From positions 2,925,001 through 2,989,000 of the forward strand of contig NZ_CP146242.1 in the NCBI RefSeq assembly GCF_037039395.1: a stretch of 64,000 bases of DNA, read 5' to 3'. A program made the translations under genes and the position numbers. This stretch comes from Agrobacterium vitis. Its GTDB lineage: Bacteria > Pseudomonadota > Alphaproteobacteria > Rhizobiales > Rhizobiaceae. The notes under the pieces were generated by a model. The model was not told where the DNA came from. It did not search any database and saw only the letters and a program-made list of their open reading frames with translations. Shown here one piece after another: positions 26,601 to 34,780 of the stretch (the first letter of the stretch is position 1; each line of letters opens with the position of its first letter).

Positions 26601-26643
26601 TTGCAAATATCTCAAATGCATCAGACGCTTGAGATATTTGCAA
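26601..26643 (-). repeat. Perfect 15-base inverted repeat (hairpin)
   Basis: Arms ttgcaaatatctcaa (26601-26615) and ttgagatatttgcaa (26629-26643) with a 13-base loop. It lies about 80 bases after the saccharopine dehydrogenase-like gene's stop and could terminate or stabilise that transcript. No T run follows on the minus strand, so it is not a textbook terminator. Confidence 0.6.
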
Positions 26644-26719
26644 AAGGAATACCAAGAGTCATTTTCAATGACCCTTTGTATAAAACGATTGTCCGGGTGA
26701 GGCGGGGTCGTGTCTTCGC

Positions 26720-27841
26720 TTATGCCGCTGCGTATTCGGGGCGCTTTTGGGAGATCGGTCCGGCTGCCGATTGATAGAGCTGGCCGAAGCGATTGGCGAG
26801 AAAGGCGTCGAGGCTGATTTCCTCCTGACGCACGAAGCCGGATTGCGGCAATGCACCCTCAGCCAGGAGGTCCAGCACGGCGCAGATGCCAGCGGCGGTG
26901 GTGATCTGGATGGCGCTCATTTTCCTGTCCGCTACAGTCCCGGCATAGACCTTGTTGGCATAGGTCTCCTGCATATAGCGCCCTTCGCGCCAGCCGCAGA
27001 CGGTCACGAAAATCACAACCACATCCTGCATGGTGGCGGGCAGGGCGTTTTCAAACAGGTCCTTCAGCACGTCGCGGCGATTCTTCAGGTTGAAATCGTT
27101 GAGCAGCGCCTTGATGATCGCCTGATGGCCGGGGTAGCGGATGGTGCGGTAATTCATCGTCCGTACCCGGCCTTCCAGGGTTTTCGCCAGCGTGCCGAGG
27201 CCGCCTGACGTGTTGAAGGCTTCATAGGTCACGCCATCAAGCGAAAATTCCTCACGCTCTTCCATGGCCGGTACGCTGATCATCTGGCCCTCGACAATGG
27301 CTTCGCAGGGTTCGATATATTCGTTGATCAAGCCGTCCGTGCTCCAGGTGAGGTTATAATTCAGCGCATTGGACGGGTATTGCGGGAGCGCACCGACCCG
27401 CATCCGCACGCTGTCCAACGTCTCGAAGCGCTGTACCAGATCATGGGCTACGATGGAAATGAAGCCGGGGGCAAGGCCGCATTGGGGGATGAAGGCGGTG
27501 CGCGCACCCTCAGCCAGTGCCTCGACCTTTTTCGTGGTCGCCACGTCTTCGGTCAGGTCGAGGTAATGGCAGTTGCTGCGTGCCGCGCTTTCGGCAATCG
27601 CGCTGGTCATGTGAAAAGGGGCGGCAGAGAGAACCGCAAACTGACCGTGAAGATGGGCATCCAAGGCTTTGCTGTCGGTAATGTCGACCAAAGCTGTGGC
27701 GATACCGGGGTGAGCGGCAAGCTTTGCCAATTGCTCTGGGCTGCGGTCGGCGACTGTCACCCGGTAATCGCCGGTCTCTGCCAGAAGATGGGCAATTGCC
27801 CCGCCGATCTTGCCCGCGCCAATGATGAAAATGTTTTTCAT
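26720..27841 (-). CDS. Saccharopine dehydrogenase-like oxidoreductase
   Basis: A 373-residue NAD(P)-dependent enzyme of the saccharopine dehydrogenase family. The dinucleotide-binding loop IIGAGKIGGAIAHLL begins at residue 6, and residues about 130-330 form the C-terminal saccharopine dehydrogenase-like domain (CGLAPGFISIVAHDL, EYIEPCEAIVEG). Some family members act on lysine/saccharopine, others on carboxynorspermidine; substrate unknown here. It is divergent from an Lrp-type regulator (119 bases between starts), which suggests amino-acid-responsive control. Confidence 0.82.
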   Translation of the reverse strand: MKNIFIIGAGKIGGAIAHLLAETGDYRVTVADRSPEQLAKLAAHPGIATALVDITDSKALDAHLHGQFAVLSAAPFHMTSAIAESAARSNCHYLDLTEDVATTKKVEALAEGARTAFIPQCGLAPGFISIVAHDLVQRFETLDSVRMRVGALPQYPSNALNYNLTWSTDGLINEYIEPCEAIVEGQMISVPAMEEREEFSLDGVTYEAFNTSGGLGTLAKTLEGRVRTMNYRTIRYPGHQAIIKALLNDFNLKNRRDVLKDLFENALPATMQDVVVIFVTVCGWREGRYMQETYANKVYAGTVADRKMSAIQITTAAGICAVLDLLAEGALPQSGFVRQEEISLDAFLANRFGQLYQSAAGPISQKRPEYAAA

Positions 27842-27960
27842 GGTCGTTCCCCTTGATGCTTTGAGGCATTCAGTTTGTGTCCAGTGCCTGTCGATTCACA
27901 GTGGCAGATTGCGCAATTTCACCTATAGTTTTGAGCAATATGATAAAGGGATTGGACAGA
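27842..27960. promoter_or_regulatory. Divergent promoter region, oxidoreductase/Lrp regulator
   Basis: A 119-base region serving both genes. It contains the palindrome attgcgcaat at 27908-27917, a candidate Lrp/AsnC-type site. Confidence 0.4.
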
Positions 27961-28392
27961 ATGCAGGTCTCCGACAAGGACCGCGAATTGCTGGCGCTGC
28001 TGGGTGAAAATGCCCGCATGCCGGTGGCAACGCTGGCGCGACGGCTTGGCCTGTCGCGCACCACGGTGCAGGCGCGGTTGGAACGGCTGGAGCGGGAAGG
28101 GGTAATTGCCGGTTACGGCCTGCGGCTATCGGACGCCTATCAAAGCGGGCTGATCCGCGCCCATGTGATGATCACCATGGCACCCAAAGCATTGACCCGC
28201 GTCACGGCAGAGCTTGCCGCCATCCCGCAGGTCACGGCGCTGCATTCCGTCAACGGTCCCTACGACCTGATCGCTATGCTGGCGGCGCCATCAATCCAGG
28301 AGCTGGATCGACTGATTGACCTTATTGGGGAACTGTCGGGGGTGGAGCGGACGCTGTCGTCGATTATTCTATCGACGCGGATCGCACGGTGA
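27961..28392 (+). CDS. Lrp/AsnC-family transcriptional regulator
   Basis: A 143-residue regulator. The helix-turn-helix is at about 20-45 (MPVATLARRLGLSRTTVQARLERLE) followed by the ligand-binding ferredoxin-like (RAM) domain (ALHSVNGPYDLIAMLAA). Such proteins sense amino acids and often control the divergent neighbour, here the saccharopine dehydrogenase-like gene. ATG 27961 is chosen because AAAGGG is about ten bases before it; an earlier in-frame ATG at 27940 lacks one. Confidence 0.92.
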   Translation: MQVSDKDRELLALLGENARMPVATLARRLGLSRTTVQARLERLEREGVIAGYGLRLSDAYQSGLIRAHVMITMAPKALTRVTAELAAIPQVTALHSVNGPYDLIAMLAAPSIQELDRLIDLIGELSGVERTLSSIILSTRIAR

Positions 28393-28421
28393 GCGTCTCC
28401 GGTTGGATCAGGAGTTCTGAC

Positions 28422-28742
28422 TCAGAGACCGGCGGCTTTGCGCAGATCCTCATTCATCCGGCTTTGCCATCCCTTGCCGGTGGATTTGTAGTGCTGGATG
28501 ATTTCGGGATCAAGGCGTACGGAAATCTGCTGCCGTGGACTTTCAATAGTCGGGCGGCCCCGCTTGGCTTTTTCGCGGTCAATACTTGCGGCCAATTCAG
28601 GAAAGGCTGCACGGAATGGGCGTCCTTTTGACCTCTGCGCTTCTGACAGTTCCGGATTGTCAGGGTCAGAGGCAATTCGCTTTTGAATTTCAGCTTCTTC
28701 CTCATCCGTCAGAGGCCGTTTCGAGGAAAATTGGGTGGGCAT
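28422..28742 (-). CDS. brnA: BrnA-family antitoxin
   Basis: A 106-residue antitoxin of the BrnT/BrnA module. The C-terminal part (ESPRQQISVRLDPEIIQHYKSTGKGWQSRMNEDLRKAAGL) is the ribbon-helix-helix-type DNA-binding region that also represses its own operon. Its ATG shares one base with the brnT stop (TGATG), so the two are translationally coupled with the toxin first, the usual order for this family. Confidence 0.88.
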   Translation of the reverse strand: MPTQFSSKRPLTDEEEAEIQKRIASDPDNPELSEAQRSKGRPFRAAFPELAASIDREKAKRGRPTIESPRQQISVRLDPEIIQHYKSTGKGWQSRMNEDLRKAAGL

Positions 28743-28987
28743 CAGAGTTTCCTTTCCTTCCGGCTGGCAACGCGCATGGAAATGATCGAAATTGCTTCAG
28801 ATCCAAGTGTGCGGAAGACGACTGCGGCGATGATTTGGCCTTTAAATTCTCCGATTGCCAATGATCTGCCTTGCTTGGCGGGATAGACTGTGGACCCTTC
28901 GAAAAAATCGAGCGTCAGATCGGCAAAATCAAGACCGTGCTTTTCGATATTGCTCGCCCGCTTGACCTCGTCATAGGCAATTTTCAT
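28742..28987 (-). CDS. brnT: BrnT-family ribonuclease toxin
   Basis: An 81-residue toxin resembling BrnT, an RNase of RelE-like fold that cuts RNA and slows growth. The conserved N-terminal pattern SNIEKHGLDFADLTLDFF is intact, followed by a beta sheet (GQIIAAVVFRTL, AISIISMRVASRKERKL) with the basic residues RKERK near the end. It is upstream of and coupled to brnA. An AT-rich inverted motif stands just before its start. Confidence 0.88.
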   Translation of the reverse strand: MKIAYDEVKRASNIEKHGLDFADLTLDFFEGSTVYPAKQGRSLAIGEFKGQIIAAVVFRTLGSEAISIISMRVASRKERKL

Positions 28988-28992
28988 TATTT

Positions 28993-29005
28993 AATGTATC
29001 ACATT
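28993..29005 (-). promoter_or_regulatory. Inverted motif upstream of brnT (candidate BrnA operator)
   Basis: aatgt-atc-acatt is a perfect 5-base inverted repeat six bases before the brnT ATG, in an AT-rich promoter stretch. BrnA antitoxins are known to bind their own promoter. Confidence 0.4.
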
Positions 29006-29101
29006 TAATATGCAGATCAAGTGTGCTGGCGCCGCAGCTTTCGCGGCACCTCAAAAGTATCGGCGAGATCCTTCATCTCCCGCCGATGCTGTCAGCTTCT
29101 C

Positions 29102-30808
29102 TTACTTCGCCCTTGCGTCCAGCACCCGGTTGGCTGCCGAGACGATGGCTTCCAGCGAGGCGGTGACGATGTTCTGGTTGATACCAGCACCGAACAGCCG
29201 TCCGCCGGGGTGGTCCATTTCCACATAGGCGATGGCTGCGGCGTTGGAGCCGTGTTGCAGGGAGTGCTCGGAATAATCGCGCACCGAAATTTCGATGCCC
29301 AGATAGGTGGAGAGCGCGTTGACGAAACCGTCAATCGGGCCGTTACCCTTGCCTTCGATCCGCTTCACTTCGCCGCCATCGGTGATTTCGGCGGCGACGA
29401 TCCGCACGCCCTTGGTGGCCGTGTCAGGGTAGGTGTGGTGATCGACGAATTTCAGCCGGGCGTCGGGCTGGTCGATATAGCGGCTGATGAAGCTGTCATA
29501 GATCCGCTTGGAGGGCAGTTCCACGCCTTCTTCATCGGTAATGCGCTGGATTTCCTCGCGGAACTCCACCTGCAGGTTGCGCGGCAGGTTGATGCCGTAA
29601 TCCTGTTGCAGGATATAAGCGATGCCGCCCTTGCCCGATTGCGAGTTGATGCGGATGATCGCTTCATAGGATCGACCGACATCCTGCGGGTCGATCGGCA
29701 GATAGGGCACTTCCCAGACCGGGGTATTGGCCTTTTTCACTGCCTTCATCCCCTTGTTGATCGCATCCTGATGCGAGCCGGAAAAGGCCGTATAGACCAG
29801 TTCGCCAACATAGGGATGGCGCTCCGGAATGGTCATTTCATTGGCATATTCATAGACATCCTTGATGCGCTCGATCTGCGAGCAGTCCAGCTCCGGATCG
29901 ATACCCTGGGTGTACATGTTCAGCGCCAGCGTCACCACATCGACATTGCCGGTGCGCTCGCCATTGCCAAACAGCGTGCCTTCTACCCGGTCGGCACCTG
30001 CCATCAGCGCCAGTTCGGTGGCGGCGATGCCGGTGCCGCGGTCGTTATGCGGATGCAGCGAGATGATGACGTTTTCGCGGTTGTCGATATTGCGGCACAT
30101 CCACTCGATCTGGTCGGCATAAATGTTCGGCGTCGCCATTTCCACAGTCGAGGGCAGGTTGAGGATCAGCTTGTTGTCGGCGGTCGGCTTGATCTCGGCA
30201 ATCACAGCGTTGCAGATCTCCAGCGCCACGTCCAACTCGGTGCCGGTAAAGCTTTCCGGCGAATATTCGAACCGGTAGCCGCCGCCAGCCTTGGTGGCCA
30301 TGTCGATAATCATTTTCGCCGCATCGACGGCGATCTGTTTAATGCCGGGAACGTCCTTGGCAAACACCACGCGGCGTTGCAATTCCGAGGTCGAGTTGTA
30401 GAAGTGGATGATCGGCTTATGCGCGCCTTCCAATGCCTCGAAGGTGCGGGTGATCAGCTCCGGGCGGCATTGCACCAGCACTTGCAGGGAGACGTCATCG
30501 GCCACATTACCCTGCTCGACGCACCAGCGGGCAAAGTCGAAATCGGTCTGCGAGGCCGAGGGAAAGCCGATCTCGATTTCCTTGAAGCCCATGTCCAGCA
30601 GCAGTTGGAACATTCTTGCCTTGCGGTCGTGGCCCATTGGGTTGACCAGCGACTGGTTGCCGTCGCGCAGGTCAACCGAACACCAGATCGGCGCCTGGGT
30701 GATGGTTTTGCCCGGCCATGTACGGTCGGAAATGTCGATCTGCGGGTAGGGCCGGTATTTGTTTGCCGCGTCGGGCATGCCCTTTTTGACGGAATTGGTC
30801 TTCAACAT
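29102..30808 (-). CDS. leuA: 2-Isopropylmalate synthase
   Basis: Condenses acetyl-CoA with 2-ketoisovalerate, the first committed step of leucine synthesis. The 568-residue length is the longer LeuA type. Motifs: SVDLRDGNQSLVNPM near 44-58 (catalytic Arg/Asp), and the metal-binding HPHNDRGTG near 250. A C-terminal regulatory domain binds leucine. ATG 30808 begins the chain; AGAGAGCG stands just before it. A leader peptide rich in Leu codons lies upstream (separate entry), indicating attenuation control. Confidence 0.96.
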   Translation of the reverse strand: MLKTNSVKKGMPDAANKYRPYPQIDISDRTWPGKTITQAPIWCSVDLRDGNQSLVNPMGHDRKARMFQLLLDMGFKEIEIGFPSASQTDFDFARWCVEQGNVADDVSLQVLVQCRPELITRTFEALEGAHKPIIHFYNSTSELQRRVVFAKDVPGIKQIAVDAAKMIIDMATKAGGGYRFEYSPESFTGTELDVALEICNAVIAEIKPTADNKLILNLPSTVEMATPNIYADQIEWMCRNIDNRENVIISLHPHNDRGTGIAATELALMAGADRVEGTLFGNGERTGNVDVVTLALNMYTQGIDPELDCSQIERIKDVYEYANEMTIPERHPYVGELVYTAFSGSHQDAINKGMKAVKKANTPVWEVPYLPIDPQDVGRSYEAIIRINSQSGKGGIAYILQQDYGINLPRNLQVEFREEIQRITDEEGVELPSKRIYDSFISRYIDQPDARLKFVDHHTYPDTATKGVRIVAAEITDGGEVKRIEGKGNGPIDGFVNALSTYLGIEISVRDYSEHSLQHGSNAAAIAYVEMDHPGGRLFGAGINQNIVTASLEAIVSAANRVLDARAK

Positions 30809-30917
30809 GTTCGCTCTCTTCTCATCCCGAATATGCCCGGCTTATAGCGGTTCGAATGCCGCTTGCGAATGCAAAATTCGGCCCCTTCAGGGGTCAACGG
30901 TCAAAATTGTGGAGTGG

Positions 30918-30966
30918 TGAGGAGCAATCGCCTGCGACGGCTAACCCGGCCGCCGGGCGCTCCTCA
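30918..30966 (-). promoter_or_regulatory. Structured leader RNA segment before leuA
   Basis: On the minus strand tgaggagc (30959-30966, starting at the leader peptide's stop codon) can pair with gctcctca (30918-30925) around a GC-rich core (cccggcggccggg and gccgtcgc). Alternative pairings are possible, as in an attenuator, but I do not see a canonical terminator with a T run; cccctgaagggg followed by ccgaatttt nearer leuA is a weak candidate. Confidence 0.5.
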
Positions 30967-31068
30967 ATGGACCCGGCAACCGCGGATAAGGTCGAGAAGA
31001 AGAAGCGAGGATAGGGCGCGCAAAGCTGCGGCGCGGCTAAAATTGCCTCGCTGTGCAGTCTTTGTCAT
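30964..31068 (-). CDS. leuL: Leucine-rich leader peptide upstream of leuA
   Basis: A 34-residue frame from ATG 31068 to TGA 30964. Its middle reads LRALSSLLLLDLIRG, with seven Leu codons within fourteen, four of them adjacent, and includes the usually rare codon CTA. The stop codon lies at the edge of a GC-rich structured segment, 155 bases upstream of leuA. This arrangement is that of a leucine attenuator: ribosome stalling at the Leu run would alter the folding of the following RNA. The name is by analogy with enteric leuL; no sequence similarity is claimed. Confidence 0.7.
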   Translation of the reverse strand: MTKTAQRGNFSRAAALRALSSLLLLDLIRGCRVH

Positions 31069-31156
31069 GGAATGGCCCAATGTCTTCATGCTTCAATCTA
31101 TAATCAGCGGTTTCCGGGCTGGCAAGGGCAATTTTCATCAAGGCTGCGGATGACAG

Positions 31157-32341
31157 TCAGCGTCGCAGCCGGACAGCGAACCGCGTCAGCCCCAGCATGG
31201 CCAGACCGCCGATCAATCCCCAGAAGGCGGCGGAAATGCCAAGAAGAGAGATACCCGAGGCGGTGACCAGGAAGGTGACCGCGGCGGCCTCGCGGGTCGT
31301 AGGTTCCCGGAAAGCCGAAACGATCGACCCGGAAAAGGCGCCGATCAGCGCAAGGCCCGCGACCGATTCGATCAGGATGGCGGGTGCCAACCCGACGAAG
31401 GAGGTGACCACACCGGCCAAAAGCCCAAGCACCAGATAGCCAACGCTGCCGATCATCGCCGCCCAATAGCGCCGCTGCGGATCGGCATGGGCATCATGGC
31501 CCGCCGCCATGGCGGCAGTGACGGCGGCGAGATTGATGGCATGGGCGCCAAAGGGTGCTGCAAGAGCGGTGAACAGGCCGGTAATGGTGAAAAGCGGACC
31601 CGGCCTTGGATGGTAATCATGCACTTTCAGCACGGCGATGCCTGGAATGTTCTGCGAGGCCATGGTGACGATGAACAGTGGCAATGAGATGGAAACCATC
31701 GACGCGAATGTGAACGTCGGCATCACGAATGCGACCGGCGGCACGAAGGAGGCGCCCAGTGCCGTGAATGCGCCGTCGGGCAGGGGAACGGCGAATACCA
31801 GAACCAGAACGAAGGCGGCAAGAGCGGCGGGAACGGCAAAGAGCCGGTTGATGGTGCCGACAATCGCCCAGGCCAGCAGGATCGGCAGGCCAAGCAGCGG
31901 GCTTTCTTCGATGGCCTTGAACGGCGCAAAGCAAAGGCCGACAATCACCCCTGATAGCATGGCATTGGCAAGCGGGGCGGGAATGGCGCCGATGGCCCGG
32001 CCAAGCGGCTTGAACAGCCCGGCAATGACGATCAGCGCTGCGCAGACCAGAAACGCCCCGACCGCCGCTGAAAAGCCGCCTTGCGGCACGCCAGCTGTCA
32101 CCAGCAGGGCGGCACCCGGCGTCGACCAGGCAATGGAAATCGGCATCCGCGTCTTGAGGCAGACGATAAGACCGCAAATCCCCATGGCAACCGACAGCGC
32201 CATCAGGCCGGAAGCCGCCTGAAGATCGCTGGCGCCAACCCCTTTCAGCCCTTGCAGGATAACGGCGAAGGAACTGGCAAAGCCGACAAAGGCGACCAGA
32301 AGCCCCATGAACAGGCTTTGCGGCGAGAATTCTTTCAGCAT
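31157..32341 (-). CDS. benE: BenE-family benzoate/proton-type transporter
   Basis: A 394-residue inner-membrane transporter of the BenE/YdcO family. The segment GLMALSVAMGICGLIVCLKT and multiple Ala/Gly-rich helices are typical, and the pattern STPGAALLVTAG (about 72-83) and GAHAINLAAVTAAMAAG (about 265-281) match the conserved family regions. The substrate may be benzoate or another aromatic or organic acid. ATG 32341 has GGGA eight bases before it; a GTG at 32359 is weaker. Confidence 0.87.
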   Translation of the reverse strand: MLKEFSPQSLFMGLLVAFVGFASSFAVILQGLKGVGASDLQAASGLMALSVAMGICGLIVCLKTRMPISIAWSTPGAALLVTAGVPQGGFSAAVGAFLVCAALIVIAGLFKPLGRAIGAIPAPLANAMLSGVIVGLCFAPFKAIEESPLLGLPILLAWAIVGTINRLFAVPAALAAFVLVLVFAVPLPDGAFTALGASFVPPVAFVMPTFTFASMVSISLPLFIVTMASQNIPGIAVLKVHDYHPRPGPLFTITGLFTALAAPFGAHAINLAAVTAAMAAGHDAHADPQRRYWAAMIGSVGYLVLGLLAGVVTSFVGLAPAILIESVAGLALIGAFSGSIVSAFREPTTREAAAVTFLVTASGISLLGISAAFWGLIGGLAMLGLTRFAVRLRR

Positions 32342-32460
32342 GCGGATGGTCCCGGCCACAGTATCGATCCGGCTGGAACATCAGGTTTTAATGAAACACG
32401 CAAGGCTGAGATGAGTAAAACGGGTACGTATCGAAACACATTTGTGATGGCAGGCACATA

Positions 32461-32492
32461 AAACAAAACCCCGCCGGATTGCTCCGACGGGG
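32461..32492 (-). terminator. Intrinsic terminator after clpP
   Basis: On the minus strand ccccgtcgga (32483-32492) pairs with tccggcgggg (32469-32478) over a four-base loop and is followed by ttttgttt (32461-32468). Confidence 0.92.
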
Positions 32493-32514
32493 CCATATCT
32501 TCATGGTTGTAAAA

Positions 32515-33096
32515 TCAGATTTCCGACTGGCTTTCAACGATCTTCGAAACCAGGCCGTAGTCCTTGGCTTGTTCAGCCGAGAGCCAGTAATCGCGGTCGA
32601 TGTCCTTGGCGATCTTTTCTTCCGTCTGGCCGGTGGCCTTGGAGAAGATCTTGATCAGCCGCTCGTTCATCTTGATGATTTCGCGGGCCTGGATTTCGAT
32701 ATCCGATGCCATGCCGCGTGTGCCGCCCGAGGGTTGGTGCAGCAGGAAGCGGGTATTGGGCAGGCAAAGGCGCTGCTCCTTCGGCACCGAAACATAGATC
32801 AGCGCGCCAGCGGAGGCGACCCAGCCGGTGCCGATGATCCAGACCTTCGGCTTGATGAACTTGATCATGTCATGGATCGAATCGCCCGATTCGACATGGC
32901 CGCCTGGAGAATTGACGTAGACGCGGATGTCGTCGTCGCTGGCGGCAGCCAGAGCCACCAGTTGCGTGCAGACCTTCTGCGCCAGTTCCTGGGTGATCCC
33001 GCCATAGATGAAGATCGAACGCGACTTGAAAAGATTCGCTTCCGTTTCCTTGCCGAGCGGCAGTTCCTTGCTCTTGTCGTCGTCTTCTTCGTTCAT
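32515..33096 (-). CDS. clpP: ClpP-like serine protease paralogue
   Basis: A 193-residue ClpP-fold peptidase. The catalytic Ser is in [14 protein letters not shown] (about residue 94), His in [11 protein letters not shown] (about 119) and Asp in [18 protein letters not shown] (about 168), so the triad looks complete. It differs from housekeeping ClpP, which has GQAASMGA, and it has an acidic/basic N-terminal leader ([20 protein letters not shown]). Alphaproteobacteria often hold several ClpP copies. No clpX or other Clp chaperone gene is adjacent. ATG 33096 has GAGGA about nine bases upstream; the longer frame is not needed. Confidence 0.88.
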   Translation of the reverse strand: MNEEDDDKSKELPLGKETEANLFKSRSIFIYGGITQELAQKVCTQLVALAAASDDDIRVYVNSPGGHVESGDSIHDMIKFIKPKVWIIGTGWVASAGALIYVSVPKEQRLCLPNTRFLLHQPSGGTRGMASDIEIQAREIIKMNERLIKIFSKATGQTEEKIAKDIDRDYWLSAEQAKDYGLVSKIVESQSEI

Positions 33097-33328
33097 TCGG
33101 CAATTCCTCATTTGCGTTTTGCTCACCAGAACCGACCGCGTCCTGGCCATCACAATGACCGATAGGCTGCGGACGGGACGCTTACCACTTCCTATGCAAA
33201 TAGTGCTTATCAAGGCTTAAAACAATGCCGGAAAAAGGCAAGCGTGGACGCAGTGAACAGGAAGTTGATCCTGTATATCGATTTTTCAGCGCCTCGGTTC
33301 GGCAACTGGGATTGGGGATATCGGCGGC

Positions 33329-34237
33329 TCAGCCCGACAATCTCTGGTTATGCGTCAGGGAGACCTCGCTGGTATCACCCGTCAAAGCATAGCGCTCCCA
33401 GTCCAGCACCCAGGCCCCTGGCGCACCGGAAATCGAAAACAGATTATAGGCGGCCTGCGGCTTTTTGCTGCCCGGCCCCTGGCTGGCCGAGGCAATACCC
33501 ACAACCGGTACGGGGCCATGGCGATTGCGCAGCCAGTTCAGGGTGTTGAGATGGGTATGGCCGTGCAGCACCAGTTCGGCCCCGCCCAGCGAGATCGCTG
33601 CGGCAAAGCGGCGGATGCCGATCATCCGCTTGTGCTGCGAGGCGGCACCCCGAACAGGGGGATGATGGATCAGCACCACCCGGAACAGGCCCTCTTCGCC
33701 CGCCTGGCGCAGCAATTGGGCGGTTTCACGGGCCTGGCGCGAGCTGAAATAGCCGCTGGCGGAAAAGGGCGGGGTGGCGATGGAGGTTGAGCAACCGATC
33801 AGCCCCACCGGTCCCCGGCGACGAAAAGTCGGCCAGAGCTTGAAATCCTTGCGCCAGATTTCCGGGTCCGTGTCGCCGCGCACATAGTCATACCAGGCAT
33901 GCATTGCCTTTTCGTGGGCGCCGGGCACATAAGCATCATGATTGCCCGGCACGACCGATGTCGTGGCGGGCGGGCCAACCGTGCGCAGCCATTCAGCGGC
34001 CTTGTTGATCTCTAACCCGGAAGCCAGGTTGACGAGATCGCCGGTAACGGTCAGATGGTCGGGTGCCCTGGCGTGAATATCGGCCACCAGCGCCTCCAGC
34101 GTGCCGGAGACCATATGCTTTGCCCGGTTGCGGTGCCAGTTGACGTAACCTGTGATGCGCTTCGATGCCAGTTCTCGAAAGGTGAGCTGCGGCATGGGTC
34201 CCAGATGGATATCGGATATATGGGCGAGTTTGAACAT
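33329..34237 (-). CDS. Calcineurin-like metallophosphoesterase
   Basis: A 302-residue enzyme with all five metal-site motifs of the family: DIHLG (DxH) at about 9-13, GDLVN, GNHDAY, HHPPV and GHTHLN. It likely hydrolyses phosphomono- or diesters such as cyclic nucleotides or UDP-diacylglucosamine; substrate unknown. It is divergent from the Nudix gene, their starts being 40 bases apart. Confidence 0.9.
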   Translation of the reverse strand: MFKLAHISDIHLGPMPQLTFRELASKRITGYVNWHRNRAKHMVSGTLEALVADIHARAPDHLTVTGDLVNLASGLEINKAAEWLRTVGPPATTSVVPGNHDAYVPGAHEKAMHAWYDYVRGDTDPEIWRKDFKLWPTFRRRGPVGLIGCSTSIATPPFSASGYFSSRQARETAQLLRQAGEEGLFRVVLIHHPPVRGAASQHKRMIGIRRFAAAISLGGAELVLHGHTHLNTLNWLRNRHGPVPVVGIASASQGPGSKKPQAAYNLFSISGAPGAWVLDWERYALTGDTSEVSLTHNQRLSG

Positions 34238-34276
34238 GAACCTTATCTATACTTTCCGGGCAGCGGGGCAAGCGCG

Positions 34277-34780
34277 ATGACACTGTATCCATCAGGGTCT
34301 CAACCGGATGACAGCCGGTTGGGTTCCGTGAAAAAACTGCTGGTGCGGCTGTTGCACGTTTATTTTGCCATCACGCGCGGCATGACGCTTGGGGTGAGGG
34401 CCGCATGTTTCGATGAAGAGGGACGGATTTTCCTGGTGCGGCACACCTATCTCCCCGGCTGGTATATGCCCGGCGGCGGCGTGGAGCGCGGCGAAACCGC
34501 GAGCCAAGCGCTGGAAAAGGAATTGCGGGAAGAGGGCAATCTGGTGATGATCGCGCCGCCCGTTCTGTTGCAATCCTACCTGAACCGCACCGCCAGTCGC
34601 CGCGATCATGTGTTGTTTTACCGCACCCTGGTGCGCCAGACCGCGCCGCGCCTGCCGGACCTGGAAATCGCCGAATCGGGCTTTTTCCCCCTCGATGCTC
34701 TCCCTGAAGGAATCACACCCGCGACCCGGCGGCGCCTGGCAGAGTTAGTCACGGACGGGCCTTACGCCGATTTCTGGTGA
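34277..34780 (+). CDS. Nudix hydrolase with deviating Nudix box
   Basis: A 167-residue Nudix-fold hydrolase. The box reads GGVERGETASQALE, then KELREEGNL, so the usual R-E is K-E and the late G is N, while the metal-binding Glu residues are kept. It may hydrolyse nucleoside diphosphate derivatives; the altered box warns against assigning a specific substrate. ATG 34277 begins the conserved domain region. Its last codons overlap the convergent GST gene by 19 bases. Confidence 0.82.
   Translation: MTLYPSGSQPDDSRLGSVKKLLVRLLHVYFAITRGMTLGVRAACFDEEGRIFLVRHTYLPGWYMPGGGVERGETASQALEKELREEGNLVMIAPPVLLQSYLNRTASRRDHVLFYRTLVRQTAPRLPDLEIAESGFFPLDALPEGITPATRRRLAELVTDGPYADFW

Noticed and set aside
29021..30847. 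Very long plus-strand open frame (608 residues) opposite leuA
   Set aside because: It mirrors leuA on the other strand. leuA has all catalytic motifs, while the antisense frame has no recognisable domain and no ribosome site; long antisense frames are common opposite GC-rich codon-biased genes.
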